64,000 bases of DNA from JAUYQR01 sp050632395. Lineage in GTDB: Bacteria > Pseudomonadota > Alphaproteobacteria > Rhodobacterales > Rhodobacteraceae. Of this stretch, positions 52,416-61,400 are shown in pieces. Both the position numbers and the translations under genes were made by a program. The notes under the pieces are model-generated. The model made no database searches and was not told the origin of the DNA. It saw nothing but the letters and a program-made list of their open reading frames with translations. The stretch's first letter is position 1, and every line of letters starts with the position of its first letter. Location of the stretch: contig NZ_CP192600.1 of the NCBI RefSeq assembly GCF_050632395.1, positions 1,550,001-1,614,000 of the forward strand, given 5' to 3'.

Positions 52416-53399
52416 CTACGGGTACGCAGGCTTCGATGTGCCAACCGGCCAGCGGCGAGGTGCCGTTTGGCTGGCCATCCGGCTTTCCGACAGCACAAGG
52501 ATCACCATCGCCGCCGCCATCATCAGGCAACCGGCAATTTCGTTGGGCGTCAGATGTTCGCCCAGCAAAAGCACCGCGAACAGGGCCGCAATCGCAGGTT
52601 CGATCATCGAGGCGGTCAGGCCGACCGCCGTTGACCGGCAGCGCGCGATTCCCGTGCAGTAGCAGATGTAGGCCAGCGCCGTCGGCACCACGGCCAGATA
52701 GACAACCACGCCCGATACCTGCCAACTGCCCGCCGCCTGCGTGATGACCGTCATCGGGTCGGTCACCAGAAACGGCACAGCCACGCAGAACAGCACGCCC
52801 GTCGCCGTAAGGCCCAGACCCGCGACCGTGATCGGCTTGATGATCTGCGCCATAGTGCGCGCCACATCCGTCATCCAGACAAAGGCAACCGAGGCCGTCA
52901 GCGCCAGCCCAAGCCCGGTGGCACTGCGCGTGTCGCCGCTGTCGGCCAATTGCCCGGCGGAACACAATCCCAACCCCAGCAAGGCCAGTATCAACGCCGC
53001 AGCCGAGGCGGGGCCGGTCCGCGTGCCGCGCATCTGTGCGCGCAGCGTCGCGATCAGCGGTGGCAGGCACACCGTCAGCGCAACGGTCAGCGTCACGCCC
53101 AGCGCCTCGAACGACCGGAAGAGGCAGATCTGGAACACCAGCCCCGCCAGCGCAAACTGAACCAGACGCTGCGGCCCGACCGACCTTGCGCCGGCAAGGA
53201 CGCCAAGCCCTGTCAGCGCGCAAAAGCACAGGATCAGCGGCCCGGCGAACAGCGTGCGCACAAGGCCCAGCATCTCGGGCGGCAGGTTGTCGGCATCCGG
53301 CACCAACTTGACCGACACGCCGACCGTCGCCCACAGCCCCGCCGCCAGAATGATCAGCGCCGCGCCAAGCCTGCCGGTAACCGCCCCGTCGTGATGCAT
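52416..53399 (-). CDS. EamA/DMT-family permease
   Basis: 327 residues, ten hydrophobic segments in two EamA halves (LGAALIILAAGLWATVGVSVKL, and VYLAVVPTALAYICYCTGIARC with FAVLLLGEHLTPNEIAG in the second). Such proteins export small metabolites or amino acids; the substrate is unknown. The start at 53399 (MHHDGAVTGRL) follows AAAGGTC; the 109 preceding open codons are not membrane-like. A 20-bp palindrome lies 76 bp upstream. Confidence 0.9.
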   Translation of the reverse strand: MHHDGAVTGRLGAALIILAAGLWATVGVSVKLVPDADNLPPEMLGLVRTLFAGPLILCFCALTGLGVLAGARSVGPQRLVQFALAGLVFQICLFRSFEALGVTLTVALTVCLPPLIATLRAQMRGTRTGPASAAALILALLGLGLCSAGQLADSGDTRSATGLGLALTASVAFVWMTDVARTMAQIIKPITVAGLGLTATGVLFCVAVPFLVTDPMTVITQAAGSWQVSGVVVYLAVVPTALAYICYCTGIARCRSTAVGLTASMIEPAIAALFAVLLLGEHLTPNEIAGCLMMAAAMVILVLSESRMASQTAPRRWPVGTSKPAYP

Positions 53400-53474
53400 C
53401 TCGCTTGACCTTTCCCAAGGCAACCTTGCGCGGCGGCCTTCCTGAAGGATCGCTAGACCTTGCCGCAGCCGCCC

Positions 53475-53494
53475 GCTGTTCCGCACGGAACAGC
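53475..53494. promoter_or_regulatory. 20-bp perfect palindrome in a divergent promoter region
   Basis: GCTGTTCCG, CA, CGGAACAGC: 9-bp arms with a 2-bp centre. It lies between the EamA permease (start 53399) and the SMP-30 gene (start 53635). The size and symmetry fit a dimeric regulator's operator; TTCCG/CGGAA arms resemble sites of IclR-type regulators, a weak comparison. No regulator gene is adjacent. Confidence 0.6.
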
Positions 53495-53634
53495 AACAAC
53501 CCTGCGCTGCAATCATAGTGGGCGCGCTGCCCCGGCTTCGGCGTTTGACCGGGCAGGGGGAAGCTGGATAGGGTAACGAAGCGGACAGTTCATCCCAGCC
53601 GCACCAACGCCCGCCACAGCCAAGGAGCAGACCC

Positions 53635-54645
53635 GTGATAACTGACCTGAAACCAGTCGCAACCGGCCTTGGGTTTATCGAAGCTCCGGTGGCCAGAACG
53701 GGTGGTTCGGCACTGTTTCTCGACATCCAGAAACAGGGGCTTTACAGCCTGGATGCGGATAACAAGGTCGCGTTGCTGGTGAATATTCCGGGCGGACCGA
53801 ACGGCCTTGCCATCGGACCTGACGGTGCGGCCTATGTCTGCAACAACGGTCACATCTACGACTTCATCGGGTTTCCCGACCTGACCAAAGGTCCGCTGAC
53901 GTCATTGAGCCCGTTCCCCAGCAAGCAATACATGGGTCATGGCATGATCCAGCGCGTTGATCTGAACACCCACGAAGTGACCACGCTTTACACCCATTGC
54001 GATGGCCAACCCCTGCTGACCCCCGACGATATCGTTTTCGACAGCAGCGCCAAAGGTTTCTGGTTCACCGACTCGGGCATCCAGTCACCCGACAGCATCC
54101 AGAAGGGCGGGCTTTACTACGCCCTGATCGACGGATCCTCGATCACCAAGGTTGCGACTATTGCCACCGCGAACGGCGTTGGCCTGTCTCCCAAAGAAGA
54201 CATCCTCTATGTCTCGGACACGGTCTTTGGCAGGCTTTACGCCTTTGATCTGGATGGCCCCGGAAAGGTGCAGCCACCGCCGGACATCAAGACGATGGAG
54301 GATCTGGGCAAGCTGAAGCCCGGCATGTTGCCGCATGTTCCGGGCCGGGTCGTGCTGACGCTGCCCGGCCTGCAATGGGTCGACAGCCTGAAGGTGGATG
54401 CGTCAGGCCGGGTCTGCATCGGAACCCTGGTCAACAGCGGAATCACCATCTTCACCCCTGAGGGTGTAGCTGGTGACCCGGTTCCGGGAACCACCGAATT
54501 CGTAGCCATCCCGGACTTGATGACAACGAACCTGTGCTTCGGTGGGCCTGACATGTGCGATGTCTGGATCACCGCCTCCTGCACCGGCACGATCTACAAG
54601 GGCAGATCGGACCGCCCCGGCCTGCGCCCGGCCTTCAGCGCCTGA
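53635..54645 (+). CDS. SMP-30/gluconolactonase-family protein
   Basis: 336 residues from a GTG behind AAGGAG. Six-bladed beta-propeller of the SMP-30/strictosidine-synthase-like class: GLGFIEAPV (first metal Glu), GPNGLAIGPDGAAYVCNN, TPDDIVFDSSAKGFWFTDSG and ANGVGLSPKEDILYVSDT (metal Asn/Asp positions). These hydrolyse lactones such as gluconolactone. No signal peptide, so it is cytoplasmic. Substrate and pathway are not set by the neighbours. Confidence 0.87.
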   Translation: MITDLKPVATGLGFIEAPVARTGGSALFLDIQKQGLYSLDADNKVALLVNIPGGPNGLAIGPDGAAYVCNNGHIYDFIGFPDLTKGPLTSLSPFPSKQYMGHGMIQRVDLNTHEVTTLYTHCDGQPLLTPDDIVFDSSAKGFWFTDSGIQSPDSIQKGGLYYALIDGSSITKVATIATANGVGLSPKEDILYVSDTVFGRLYAFDLDGPGKVQPPPDIKTMEDLGKLKPGMLPHVPGRVVLTLPGLQWVDSLKVDASGRVCIGTLVNSGITIFTPEGVAGDPVPGTTEFVAIPDLMTTNLCFGGPDMCDVWITASCTGTIYKGRSDRPGLRPAFSA

Positions 54646-54744
54646 AGGTGCGGTCGCGGCCAGCAGATAACTTGACCGTTCGGATAGGCTGAAAATCAGG
54701 CGATCACGATAGCGTTAAGAATTGGACTGTTGTATGCACCCATC

Positions 54745-57700
54745 ATGATGAATGGGACGTCGGCGTTTTCTTCTGCCACGCAGTCGGGCGAAAGACGGCA
54801 ACTGTCGGTGCTTTTCACCGACATGGTTGGCTACACATCCATCCTTGAACGTCTGGGCGAAGACAAGGCGTTGCCCTTCACGCGGCTGGTCTACGAGAAG
54901 CTGGCCGAGGCAATCCGCCTGCATGGCGGCGCGGTCCGCAGCTTTGCCGGCGACAGCGTGATGGCCGTGTTCGGCTTCTCCGAACGGCAGGAAGATGCGG
55001 CTCTGCGGGCGTGCCGCGCGGCGCTGACAATCGACGAGCTGTTCAAGGCCGAAGCGGCCCGCTTCGATGCCGAATTCGGCGTGCGCCCGGTGATGCGCGT
55101 CGGCGTCAGTTCGGGGACTGCCGTGATCGCCAGCGTCGAAGGCGAGGCGTCGCAACAAACTGCTGTCGGCAACGTCGTCAATCTGGCGTCCCGGATTCAG
55201 GCGCTGGCCCCGCCGGGGGGCTGCCTTGTCTGCGATGCGACGCGGCGGCTGGTCGAATGGCTGGCCGACCTTGCTTTTGACGGCGAGCGCGAACTGAAAG
55301 GCGTCAGCCGCCCGCAAAAGCTGTGGCGGCTTTTGTCGGTGCGCGAAGGCGCCACCCGCTTTGACGCATCGCTTGCGCGCGGGCTTAGCCCGCTGGTCGG
55401 GCGGGATGCCGAGCTTGCCTCGCTTATCGACGCGCTGAACCGGTCACGGCAGGCGATGGCGGTCATTGACATCGTGGCCGAGCCCGGCCTTGGCAAGACC
55501 CGTCTGGTGTTCGAAACCCGCCACCGCGCAGAGGCCGATTCCGACCGCCCGCTGGTTCTGGCAGGGTCGTGCATCGCCGATGGTCAGCAAACCCCGTTCC
55601 TGCCGTTTCTTGAGGTTTTGCGCAGTTCCTTTGGCCTGCGCAGCGAGGACGAGCCCGAAACCATCGCCCGCAAGCTGGACACAGGGTTGCAGGGAACCGG
55701 GCTGTCGACGCCGGAAAACCATGGGCTTTTGTTGAACCTTTTGGGCCTGAAGCCCCCGGAAGGTACGCTTGACGGGCTTGACGGGGTGTTGATCGGCCTG
55801 CGCACCCGTGACCTTCTGCCAGCCTTGCTGCGCGCCATCTGCAAGACGCGGCGCGTGCTGTTGCTGATCGAGGATGCGCACTGGATCGATGGCGCGTCGG
55901 AAGACCTGCTGCGCAAGCTTATCGAAGGCGGCGACCAGCCGAACCTGATGGTGATCCACACCAGACGGCCCGAATACCGCCCGTCGTGGGAGGGTGATCC
56001 CGCAGTCATCACGCTGGCACTGAAGCCGCTGGGCGAAACCGATATCCGCAACCTGATGCAGACCCGGCTTGGTGTCGATACGCTACCCGATGCGCTGGTC
56101 CGTCAGGTGACCGAACGCGCCGGCGGCAACCCGCTGTTCGGCGAGGAAGTGTTGAGCTTCCTTTTGCAGAACGGCGCCCTGCACATCGACAAGGGCCAGG
56201 TTAAATTCGATGCGGCCCGCGGCGAAAGCGGTCTGCCCGCCAGCATGCGCAACCTGTTGTCGGCAAGGGTCGACCGGCTTGCCCGGCAGGACCGCTTGCT
56301 GTTGCAGGCCGCCGCCGCGATTGGCCGGCGCTTTGACCCCGGCCTTCTGGCCAGCGTTGCAGGCCAGCCGGACGAGACCGGCGCAGCACTTCACCGCCTG
56401 CAAGACAACGACATCATCTACCGCGAGGCGGATTCGTCGGACTATGCCTTCCGCCACGTGTTGTTGCGCGATTCCGTCTATCAAAGCCTGCTGTCCGACC
56501 GCCGGGCAGAGCTTCACCTCGCCATCGCCGAGGCGCTTGAAGCGCGCAACCACAACCGCTTGACCGAAACCGCCGAAGCACTGGCCTACCATTACGCCCA
56601 GACCAACCGCGCCGATCAGGCGTTCACCTATGCCGCGATGGCCGGCAGCAAAAGCCTTGGCATGTTCTCGCTTGGCGAAGCCGACCGCTACTTTGCTGCA
56701 GCCTTCGCGCTTTATGAACGCGACCCGTCCTGCGTAACGGAAACCCGGCTGGCGGCCTTCCTTGCCGACTACGCGCTTTGTTCGAACCTGTCGCTCAGGG
56801 CGAAAGCGATGGAAGAACTGGCCGCCAAGGTGCGCCCGTTCTTCCGGCGTCAGGGCGACAGCCTGCACCACGCGCTGTTCCTGCACCATCTGGTCGCCTG
56901 CCTGATCTGCGATGCGAAATATCTGGCGGCCATCGACGTGCGGCAGGAACTGTCGGACATGGCCGCCCGGCTTGGCGATCCGGTGTCGCGGGCCTATGCG
57001 ATCGTCAGCGAAATCGCCCTGTCGTGCTATTGCAAGCCCTTCACCAACGCCGAATTCGACGCGCGCCGGGTCGAGGCGGAAAAGCTGCTGGCCGAAATCG
57101 ACGATGCCTACCTGCAAAACTACTTCGGGGCGCATCTTGGCTGGGACAAGATCTGCCGGGGCCGGGTGCTGGAAGCGAACGAGGCTGCTGACCGGATGAT
57201 GGAAGTCGGTCTGCGCCAGAACGACGCCAGGTCGTTGGGCTACGGCACCGCGATGAAGGCGCTGACCGCGCTTTGCACCGACGACTACGAGACCGCGCTG
57301 GCCATGTCAGAGCAGGCGCTGAAGGTCTCGCGGGTGGAATTTGAAACCGCCATCGCCGCCGCGTCCCGCCACGCCTCGCTTGTGCCTTTGGGCAAGCCGG
57401 GCGCGGCCGCCGAAGTTCGGCGCTTTCTGGACACCTGCGCCACAAACGGCTGGACGATGTTCGGCGGCGGCCCGGAAATCATGCTGGGCGTCGCACTTGC
57501 GATGGAGGGCCGCATCGGCGAGGGGCTGGCCCACATGGAGGCCGTCATCAAGCGGCGCGAAAGCGAAGGCGCACAGACCTCGGCCAACTGGAACCGGCTG
57601 TTCCTGTGCGAAGTCTATCTTGGCATCCTGTCAGGGCAGGGCGGCGCCTCGCCCGCCGTCTTGTTGCGCAACATCGGCGCGCTGACCAAGGTGATCCTGT

Positions 57701-57939
57701 TCGGACCGAAAAAGATCATGCAACTGGTCGAACAGGTCCGCGCCCACCCGCATTTCGATGCCGATGGTCATTACTATGCCCGCACCGAACTCATCCTTGG
57801 AATGCTGCACAAGGCCAAGAAGCAGAAGGCCAAGGCCATTGCCCATCTGACCGAGGCGCAGCGCCTTGTCGCGCCCGCAGGACGGTCGACGATGGCCACG
57901 CGCATCGACCTTGCGCTGAACGAGCTGACTGCCGCCTGA
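54745..57939 (+). CDS. class III adenylate/guanylate cyclase fused to AAA ATPase and TPR-like domains
   Basis: 1064 residues from ATG 54745 (a TTG at 54730 is also open). The cyclase domain (about 15-195) has both metal Asp residues, LFTDMVGYT (D26) and FAGDSVMAVFG (D70), and the transition-state NxxxR in GNVVNLASR. Then comes a large P-loop ATPase (about 215-500) with Walker A AEPGLGKTR (245-253) and Walker B LLLIEDAHWID, of the type found in MalT-like and cyclase-linked signalling proteins. The remaining half is helical, TPR-like. Cytoplasmic; the signal sensed is unknown. Confidence 0.9.
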   Translation: MMNGTSAFSSATQSGERRQLSVLFTDMVGYTSILERLGEDKALPFTRLVYEKLAEAIRLHGGAVRSFAGDSVMAVFGFSERQEDAALRACRAALTIDELFKAEAARFDAEFGVRPVMRVGVSSGTAVIASVEGEASQQTAVGNVVNLASRIQALAPPGGCLVCDATRRLVEWLADLAFDGERELKGVSRPQKLWRLLSVREGATRFDASLARGLSPLVGRDAELASLIDALNRSRQAMAVIDIVAEPGLGKTRLVFETRHRAEADSDRPLVLAGSCIADGQQTPFLPFLEVLRSSFGLRSEDEPETIARKLDTGLQGTGLSTPENHGLLLNLLGLKPPEGTLDGLDGVLIGLRTRDLLPALLRAICKTRRVLLLIEDAHWIDGASEDLLRKLIEGGDQPNLMVIHTRRPEYRPSWEGDPAVITLALKPLGETDIRNLMQTRLGVDTLPDALVRQVTERAGGNPLFGEEVLSFLLQNGALHIDKGQVKFDAARGESGLPASMRNLLSARVDRLARQDRLLLQAAAAIGRRFDPGLLASVAGQPDETGAALHRLQDNDIIYREADSSDYAFRHVLLRDSVYQSLLSDRRAELHLAIAEALEARNHNRLTETAEALAYHYAQTNRADQAFTYAAMAGSKSLGMFSLGEADRYFAAAFALYERDPSCVTETRLAAFLADYALCSNLSLRAKAMEELAAKVRPFFRRQGDSLHHALFLHHLVACLICDAKYLAAIDVRQELSDMAARLGDPVSRAYAIVSEIALSCYCKPFTNAEFDARRVEAEKLLAEIDDAYLQNYFGAHLGWDKICRGRVLEANEAADRMMEVGLRQNDARSLGYGTAMKALTALCTDDYETALAMSEQALKVSRVEFETAIAAASRHASLVPLGKPGAAAEVRRFLDTCATNGWTMFGGGPEIMLGVALAMEGRIGEGLAHMEAVIKRRESEGAQTSANWNRLFLCEVYLGILSGQGGASPAVLLRNIGALTKVILFGPKKIMQLVEQVRAHPHFDADGHYYARTELILGMLHKAKKQKAKAIAHLTEAQRLVAPAGRSTMATRIDLALNELTAA

Positions 57940-57948
57940 AGCCCTGCC

Positions 57949-59346
57949 TTACGGCTTCAGCCCTGCAAGGTAGCGGATCGCCGGCATGCTTGGCAGGAAG
58001 GCGTAAACCCCGCCCCGCGTCGAGACAAAGCGCGGAAAGCCCCTCAAGCGGATCGTGCCACCGTTACTGAGCGTCAGGTCGAACCAGCTGGTTTCAGGGG
58101 TATTAGCGCCGATCAGCGGGTCGTTCGCTCCGGTTATGTCGGGGTCTTGCAGGCCAAGGTTCAGCCAGTCGCACATCACCGCCTCGAACTGTGCGCCAAG
58201 GCTTGCGCCGATGAAATTGCCCAGAAGTCCGACCTCCGGCTCGCTGTCGCCCGCGTTGGTGATCGGTCCATAGGACATGCCCCGGCGCACCAGCCGCCGC
58301 GTGTAGTTGGCGATCCGCTGGACGATCGGGGCGCCCCTTGGGTTGGTTCGCCGCAGATGCGACCCCGCCGGGCAGCGCGATTGCCGGGTGTAGTCGAATT
58401 CGGTCAGCGACAGGCCTTCGGTGTCCGGCATCCCGTCGGGCGAACTGCCGTAAGGCACGCCGTTGCGCCACCGACCGCACATCTGGGCCGCCACAACCTC
58501 GCGCAACATCCCGTGCCGGTCCAGCGGCTCGATCCCGATGCCGAACTGGGCATCCATCGGCAACAAAAGCGCGCTGTCGGGATGGGCCATCAGCTCGGTC
58601 GCTGCCTTGTCGAGATAGTCTTCGAAGGCCGTGACATGCTGGCGCAGCACCCGGAAGGCATTGAACGTTCCGTGATGACCCAGCACCGTGGGCGAGGGGA
58701 TGCGGAAATCCAGTCCTTCAAGCCGCGTCGGTTCGCCCAACAGCACCGTGCCGTAGGGGTCAACCGGCTCCACCTCACCTTTCACATGGGTGAACTTCGG
58801 CTGCGAGATGCTGTCGCGGTAGCCGAAATACACCTTGTCCTCTGGCAGCGCGTAACCATCACGCTGCCCCTTCACGTCAAAGGCGCGGCGGACCTGTGCG
58901 TCCACCTCGTCCAGCGCCACTGGATCGTTGGCATAGATCGACGCGATGACATGGATCAGGTCGGGCTGATCAAATGGCGCCGACCAGTTCTGCGGCGCGC
59001 TTTCGCCGAAATCGCCCAGCTTGGTCGCGCGCGCCGCCATTCCATCCCTGAACTCGGTCGGAAAGGTTGCAAGGTCGCGGTCTGCAACGCCCAAGGCCTT
59101 CAAGCCGGTAAAGGTCACGCCGATGTTGAAGCAAAAGCGCGGCTTCTTGCCCTCGGGCCATTTCGTGTGATGCGGCTGGTCCACCATGATCGCAGGGACA
59201 TCGGCGTTGCCGCCGTTCGCCGCCACGCCTAGAAATTCCCGCGCCGCGGCAGGCTTGGTGACCTGCAGGAACATGTGCCGGACATGGTCCATCCGATAGC
59301 CCCGCAGGATGTTGCCCTGCAACTGGCTGTGTTCAATCTGTTTCAC
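57949..59346 (-). CDS. DyP-type peroxidase
   Basis: Heme peroxidase, 465 residues from a GTG at 59346 whose GTGA overlaps the upstream stop. The GxxDG motif appears as FGYRDSISQP (174-183), keeping the distal Asp but with Ser for Gly. The proximal His lies in RCPAGSHLRRTNPRGAP. No twin-arginine signal is present, so the protein should stay in the cytoplasm. It is the last gene of a three-gene operon with a catalase-family protein, so a joint role in peroxide or oxylipin chemistry is likely. Confidence 0.88.
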   Translation of the reverse strand: MKQIEHSQLQGNILRGYRMDHVRHMFLQVTKPAAAREFLGVAANGGNADVPAIMVDQPHHTKWPEGKKPRFCFNIGVTFTGLKALGVADRDLATFPTEFRDGMAARATKLGDFGESAPQNWSAPFDQPDLIHVIASIYANDPVALDEVDAQVRRAFDVKGQRDGYALPEDKVYFGYRDSISQPKFTHVKGEVEPVDPYGTVLLGEPTRLEGLDFRIPSPTVLGHHGTFNAFRVLRQHVTAFEDYLDKAATELMAHPDSALLLPMDAQFGIGIEPLDRHGMLREVVAAQMCGRWRNGVPYGSSPDGMPDTEGLSLTEFDYTRQSRCPAGSHLRRTNPRGAPIVQRIANYTRRLVRRGMSYGPITNAGDSEPEVGLLGNFIGASLGAQFEAVMCDWLNLGLQDPDITGANDPLIGANTPETSWFDLTLSNGGTIRLRGFPRFVSTRGGVYAFLPSMPAIRYLAGLKP

Positions 59347-60059
59347 CAGCCCACTCCGAATTTCTGGCGCACCTGCGCGGCGGAATACCCGGGGTAGGCA
59401 CGATAGCCCCCGCCAAGCGAGATGTTGGGGTTGCTGTGCAGCTGCAGGATCAATTCGCGCGGCAGCAGACGCAGATCGTGCGGCACGCTGCCGGGCGCGA
59501 TACCTTTGGCCGCGTCCTGCAGGTGAAACAGATCGGTCGGGAAATCCGGCGCCTGAAACAGGTCGTGCCTGGCGACCCAATCAATGAATTCCTCGATGTG
59601 ATCGGTCGTCGGCACCATCTTGTCGCCGCCCTCCACCTCTTTCATCACTGCGTCGAACACGCTGCCGATGGTGGCGATGAAATCCCGGATGTAGTTGCTG
59701 AAATCGCCGTCATAGACCGACAACATGCAGATGTTACCATCAAGCAGCAGGAACCGCGCCGTGTGCACCGTTCCCACATTGTCGAGCCCGGCAAAGATTT
59801 CGTCCACGTTCTGCGAGATCGCCAGCGCAGCCCGCGCCCTGCCGATGGGCGAGGGGTCTTTCAGCGGCATGATCAGGTTCATCATGCGCTGCACGCTTTC
59901 GCTTGGCTGCACCGATGGGCGCGGCCCGCCCGGCAGCCTCGGCTTGGGATCGCGCCAGATCCAGTAAGGCACCACCAGATGCCGCGACAGGAACTGGAAC
60001 CAGCCCTGGCTTGGCAAGCTGTCGACGAATTTGTCCAGCCATCCCGCCTTGCGCTGCAT
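59343..60059 (-). CDS. unknown protein between catalase-family and DyP peroxidase genes
   Basis: 238 residues, start MQRKAGWLD at 60059 overlapping the catalase-like stop (TGATG). No named family recognised. The segment VHTARFLLLDGNICMLSVYDGDFSNYIRDFI resembles the ferredoxin-like half-barrel of the DyP/chlorite-dismutase superfamily (an H-x-x-R-F strand followed by a YDG-type turn), so it may be a non-heme or partner relative. Both ends overlap neighbours, so the three proteins are co-translated. Confidence 0.7.
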   Translation of the reverse strand: MQRKAGWLDKFVDSLPSQGWFQFLSRHLVVPYWIWRDPKPRLPGGPRPSVQPSESVQRMMNLIMPLKDPSPIGRARAALAISQNVDEIFAGLDNVGTVHTARFLLLDGNICMLSVYDGDFSNYIRDFIATIGSVFDAVMKEVEGGDKMVPTTDHIEEFIDWVARHDLFQAPDFPTDLFHLQDAAKGIAPGSVPHDLRLLPRELILQLHSNPNISLGGGYRAYPGYSAAQVRQKFGVGW

Positions 60060-61159
60060 CACGGCTCTCCGTGGAAAGGGCAGGGCGTGCCGCGCCGCCG
60101 ACCGCTGGAAACCTCGTAGGCGCTTTTGCGCACCCACAGCACCTGATCCTCCGAGGGCGCGATGCCCTTGGTCAGCAGGTGGGGGTTGAAGCTCAGCTTC
60201 TCGGTCGTGGTGTCGTCGAGTATCGTTTCCACATAAAGCGTTCCCATCATGATCCGCATCCGGTGCGGTGGCCAGGCGCGGGTCGGGTCGTTGAAATCAT
60301 CGCCCACCTCGCCGATCTGCATCATCAGGGAAAAGAGCGCGGGGCCCTTGCGAAGCCGCTGCGCCAATTCCTTTTGCAGATAGTCGTCGACCACGGGGTC
60401 TTTTTCGGGATCGGTGGTCAGCACGCCGCTGACCGGCTGCCAGCTGAACCGCACCCAGCGCTGCACGCCGTCCGCGCCCGTCGCCACAAAGCTGTGCACC
60501 GCGTGGTAGGCGGCCCGCAAATAGCTTGTCGGCGCGCCGATGGTGGCGGCCTGAAACACCCCGGCCCTTGCATAGTCGTGCTGGTGGGCAAAGGCGATCG
60601 CGCCCGCGTCGGGGCTGATCGTCTCGCCCGCGTAGGGGTCGGGGGCCGGCGGGGTCAGCCGCAGCATGTCGCGAAACTTCTGCCACGGGGTCTCCCGCTG
60701 GACGGGCTTTGGGCGCGCCTCAACGGCAAATTTCAGGAAGCTTTCTCCGTCCGGAGTGAAGAAAACCGGCAAGGTCATGCCGATCAGGTCGGTGGCCTTG
60801 TTGTCGCTCAGGTGGAAACGCGTGGCCATGCCGCGAACGTCCGACCAGCCGTCGCGCCGCACCCCTGATCCCGACCCGTTCGAGAACCGGATCGTGGTGT
60901 TGGTGCGAACCCGGAAATGTTCGGCATCGCAGAAATTTGCCGCGACGGGCGAGGGTTCGAAATGGCCCGATGCCCCGGTGCCAAAGGTGTGGACCGGGCG
61001 TTTGTCGCGGTCGCCGTCCTTGCGCTGCAACGCCGTGACAAGTTTTCTCGCAAGGTTGCGATGCTGTTCGCCCATTCCGTCCCCCACCGTCCAGCGCCGC
61101 ATTCCGGGCTTTGTGCCACTGTTCGCTTCGCCTGTCACCCGAAACTGCATGGCCTTCAT
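60059..61159 (-). CDS. catalase-family heme protein
   Basis: 366 residues, shorter than true catalases (about 480 or more). The distal His region is RPVHTFGTGASGHFEPS (catalase RxxHAKGxGAxGxFE), then TTIRFSNGSG, WSDVRGMATRFHL and DPTRAWPPHRMRIMMGTLYV. The C-terminal proximal Tyr motif of catalase (RxFxYxDxxxxR) is not evident; the protein ends soon after LLTKGIAPSEDQVLWVRKSAY. It may be a peroxidase or an allene-oxide-synthase-like member. The start is uncertain: ATG 61159, or TTG 61180 with AAGG upstream. Confidence 0.8.
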   Translation of the reverse strand: MKAMQFRVTGEANSGTKPGMRRWTVGDGMGEQHRNLARKLVTALQRKDGDRDKRPVHTFGTGASGHFEPSPVAANFCDAEHFRVRTNTTIRFSNGSGSGVRRDGWSDVRGMATRFHLSDNKATDLIGMTLPVFFTPDGESFLKFAVEARPKPVQRETPWQKFRDMLRLTPPAPDPYAGETISPDAGAIAFAHQHDYARAGVFQAATIGAPTSYLRAAYHAVHSFVATGADGVQRWVRFSWQPVSGVLTTDPEKDPVVDDYLQKELAQRLRKGPALFSLMMQIGEVGDDFNDPTRAWPPHRMRIMMGTLYVETILDDTTTEKLSFNPHLLTKGIAPSEDQVLWVRKSAYEVSSGRRRGTPCPFHGEP

Positions 61160-61330
61160 TGGAGGTCGGTTCGGCAACAATCAGCGGCCTTGCCGCGCGA
61201 TCATTTCACCACACGCAGGGGTTGTGCCCCGACTTTCCCGCAGTCGCCTTTATCCGGCCACAGTCGCGTCAAAGTATCGACAATCCCGGCCAGCAATTAT
61301 CCGCACGTTCGACCGCGGTTCGCTTGTTGT

Positions 61331-61365
61331 GGGTCAGATGCCCGACTAGTCCCTTCATCTGACTC
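61331..61365 (+). other. nested stem-loop upstream of a lysozyme-like gene
   Basis: GTCAGATG (61333-61340) and CATCTGAC (61356-61363) are perfect complements, extendable by two pairs with one wobble. The 15-base loop contains the palindrome GACTAGTC (61344-61351). It ends 36 bp before ATG 61401 and has no T-run, so it is not a standard terminator. It could be a leader structure or a protein-binding site. Confidence 0.5.
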
Positions 61366-61400
61366 CCCCCAATCCTGACCGCCCCCACAAGGGAATGCAG

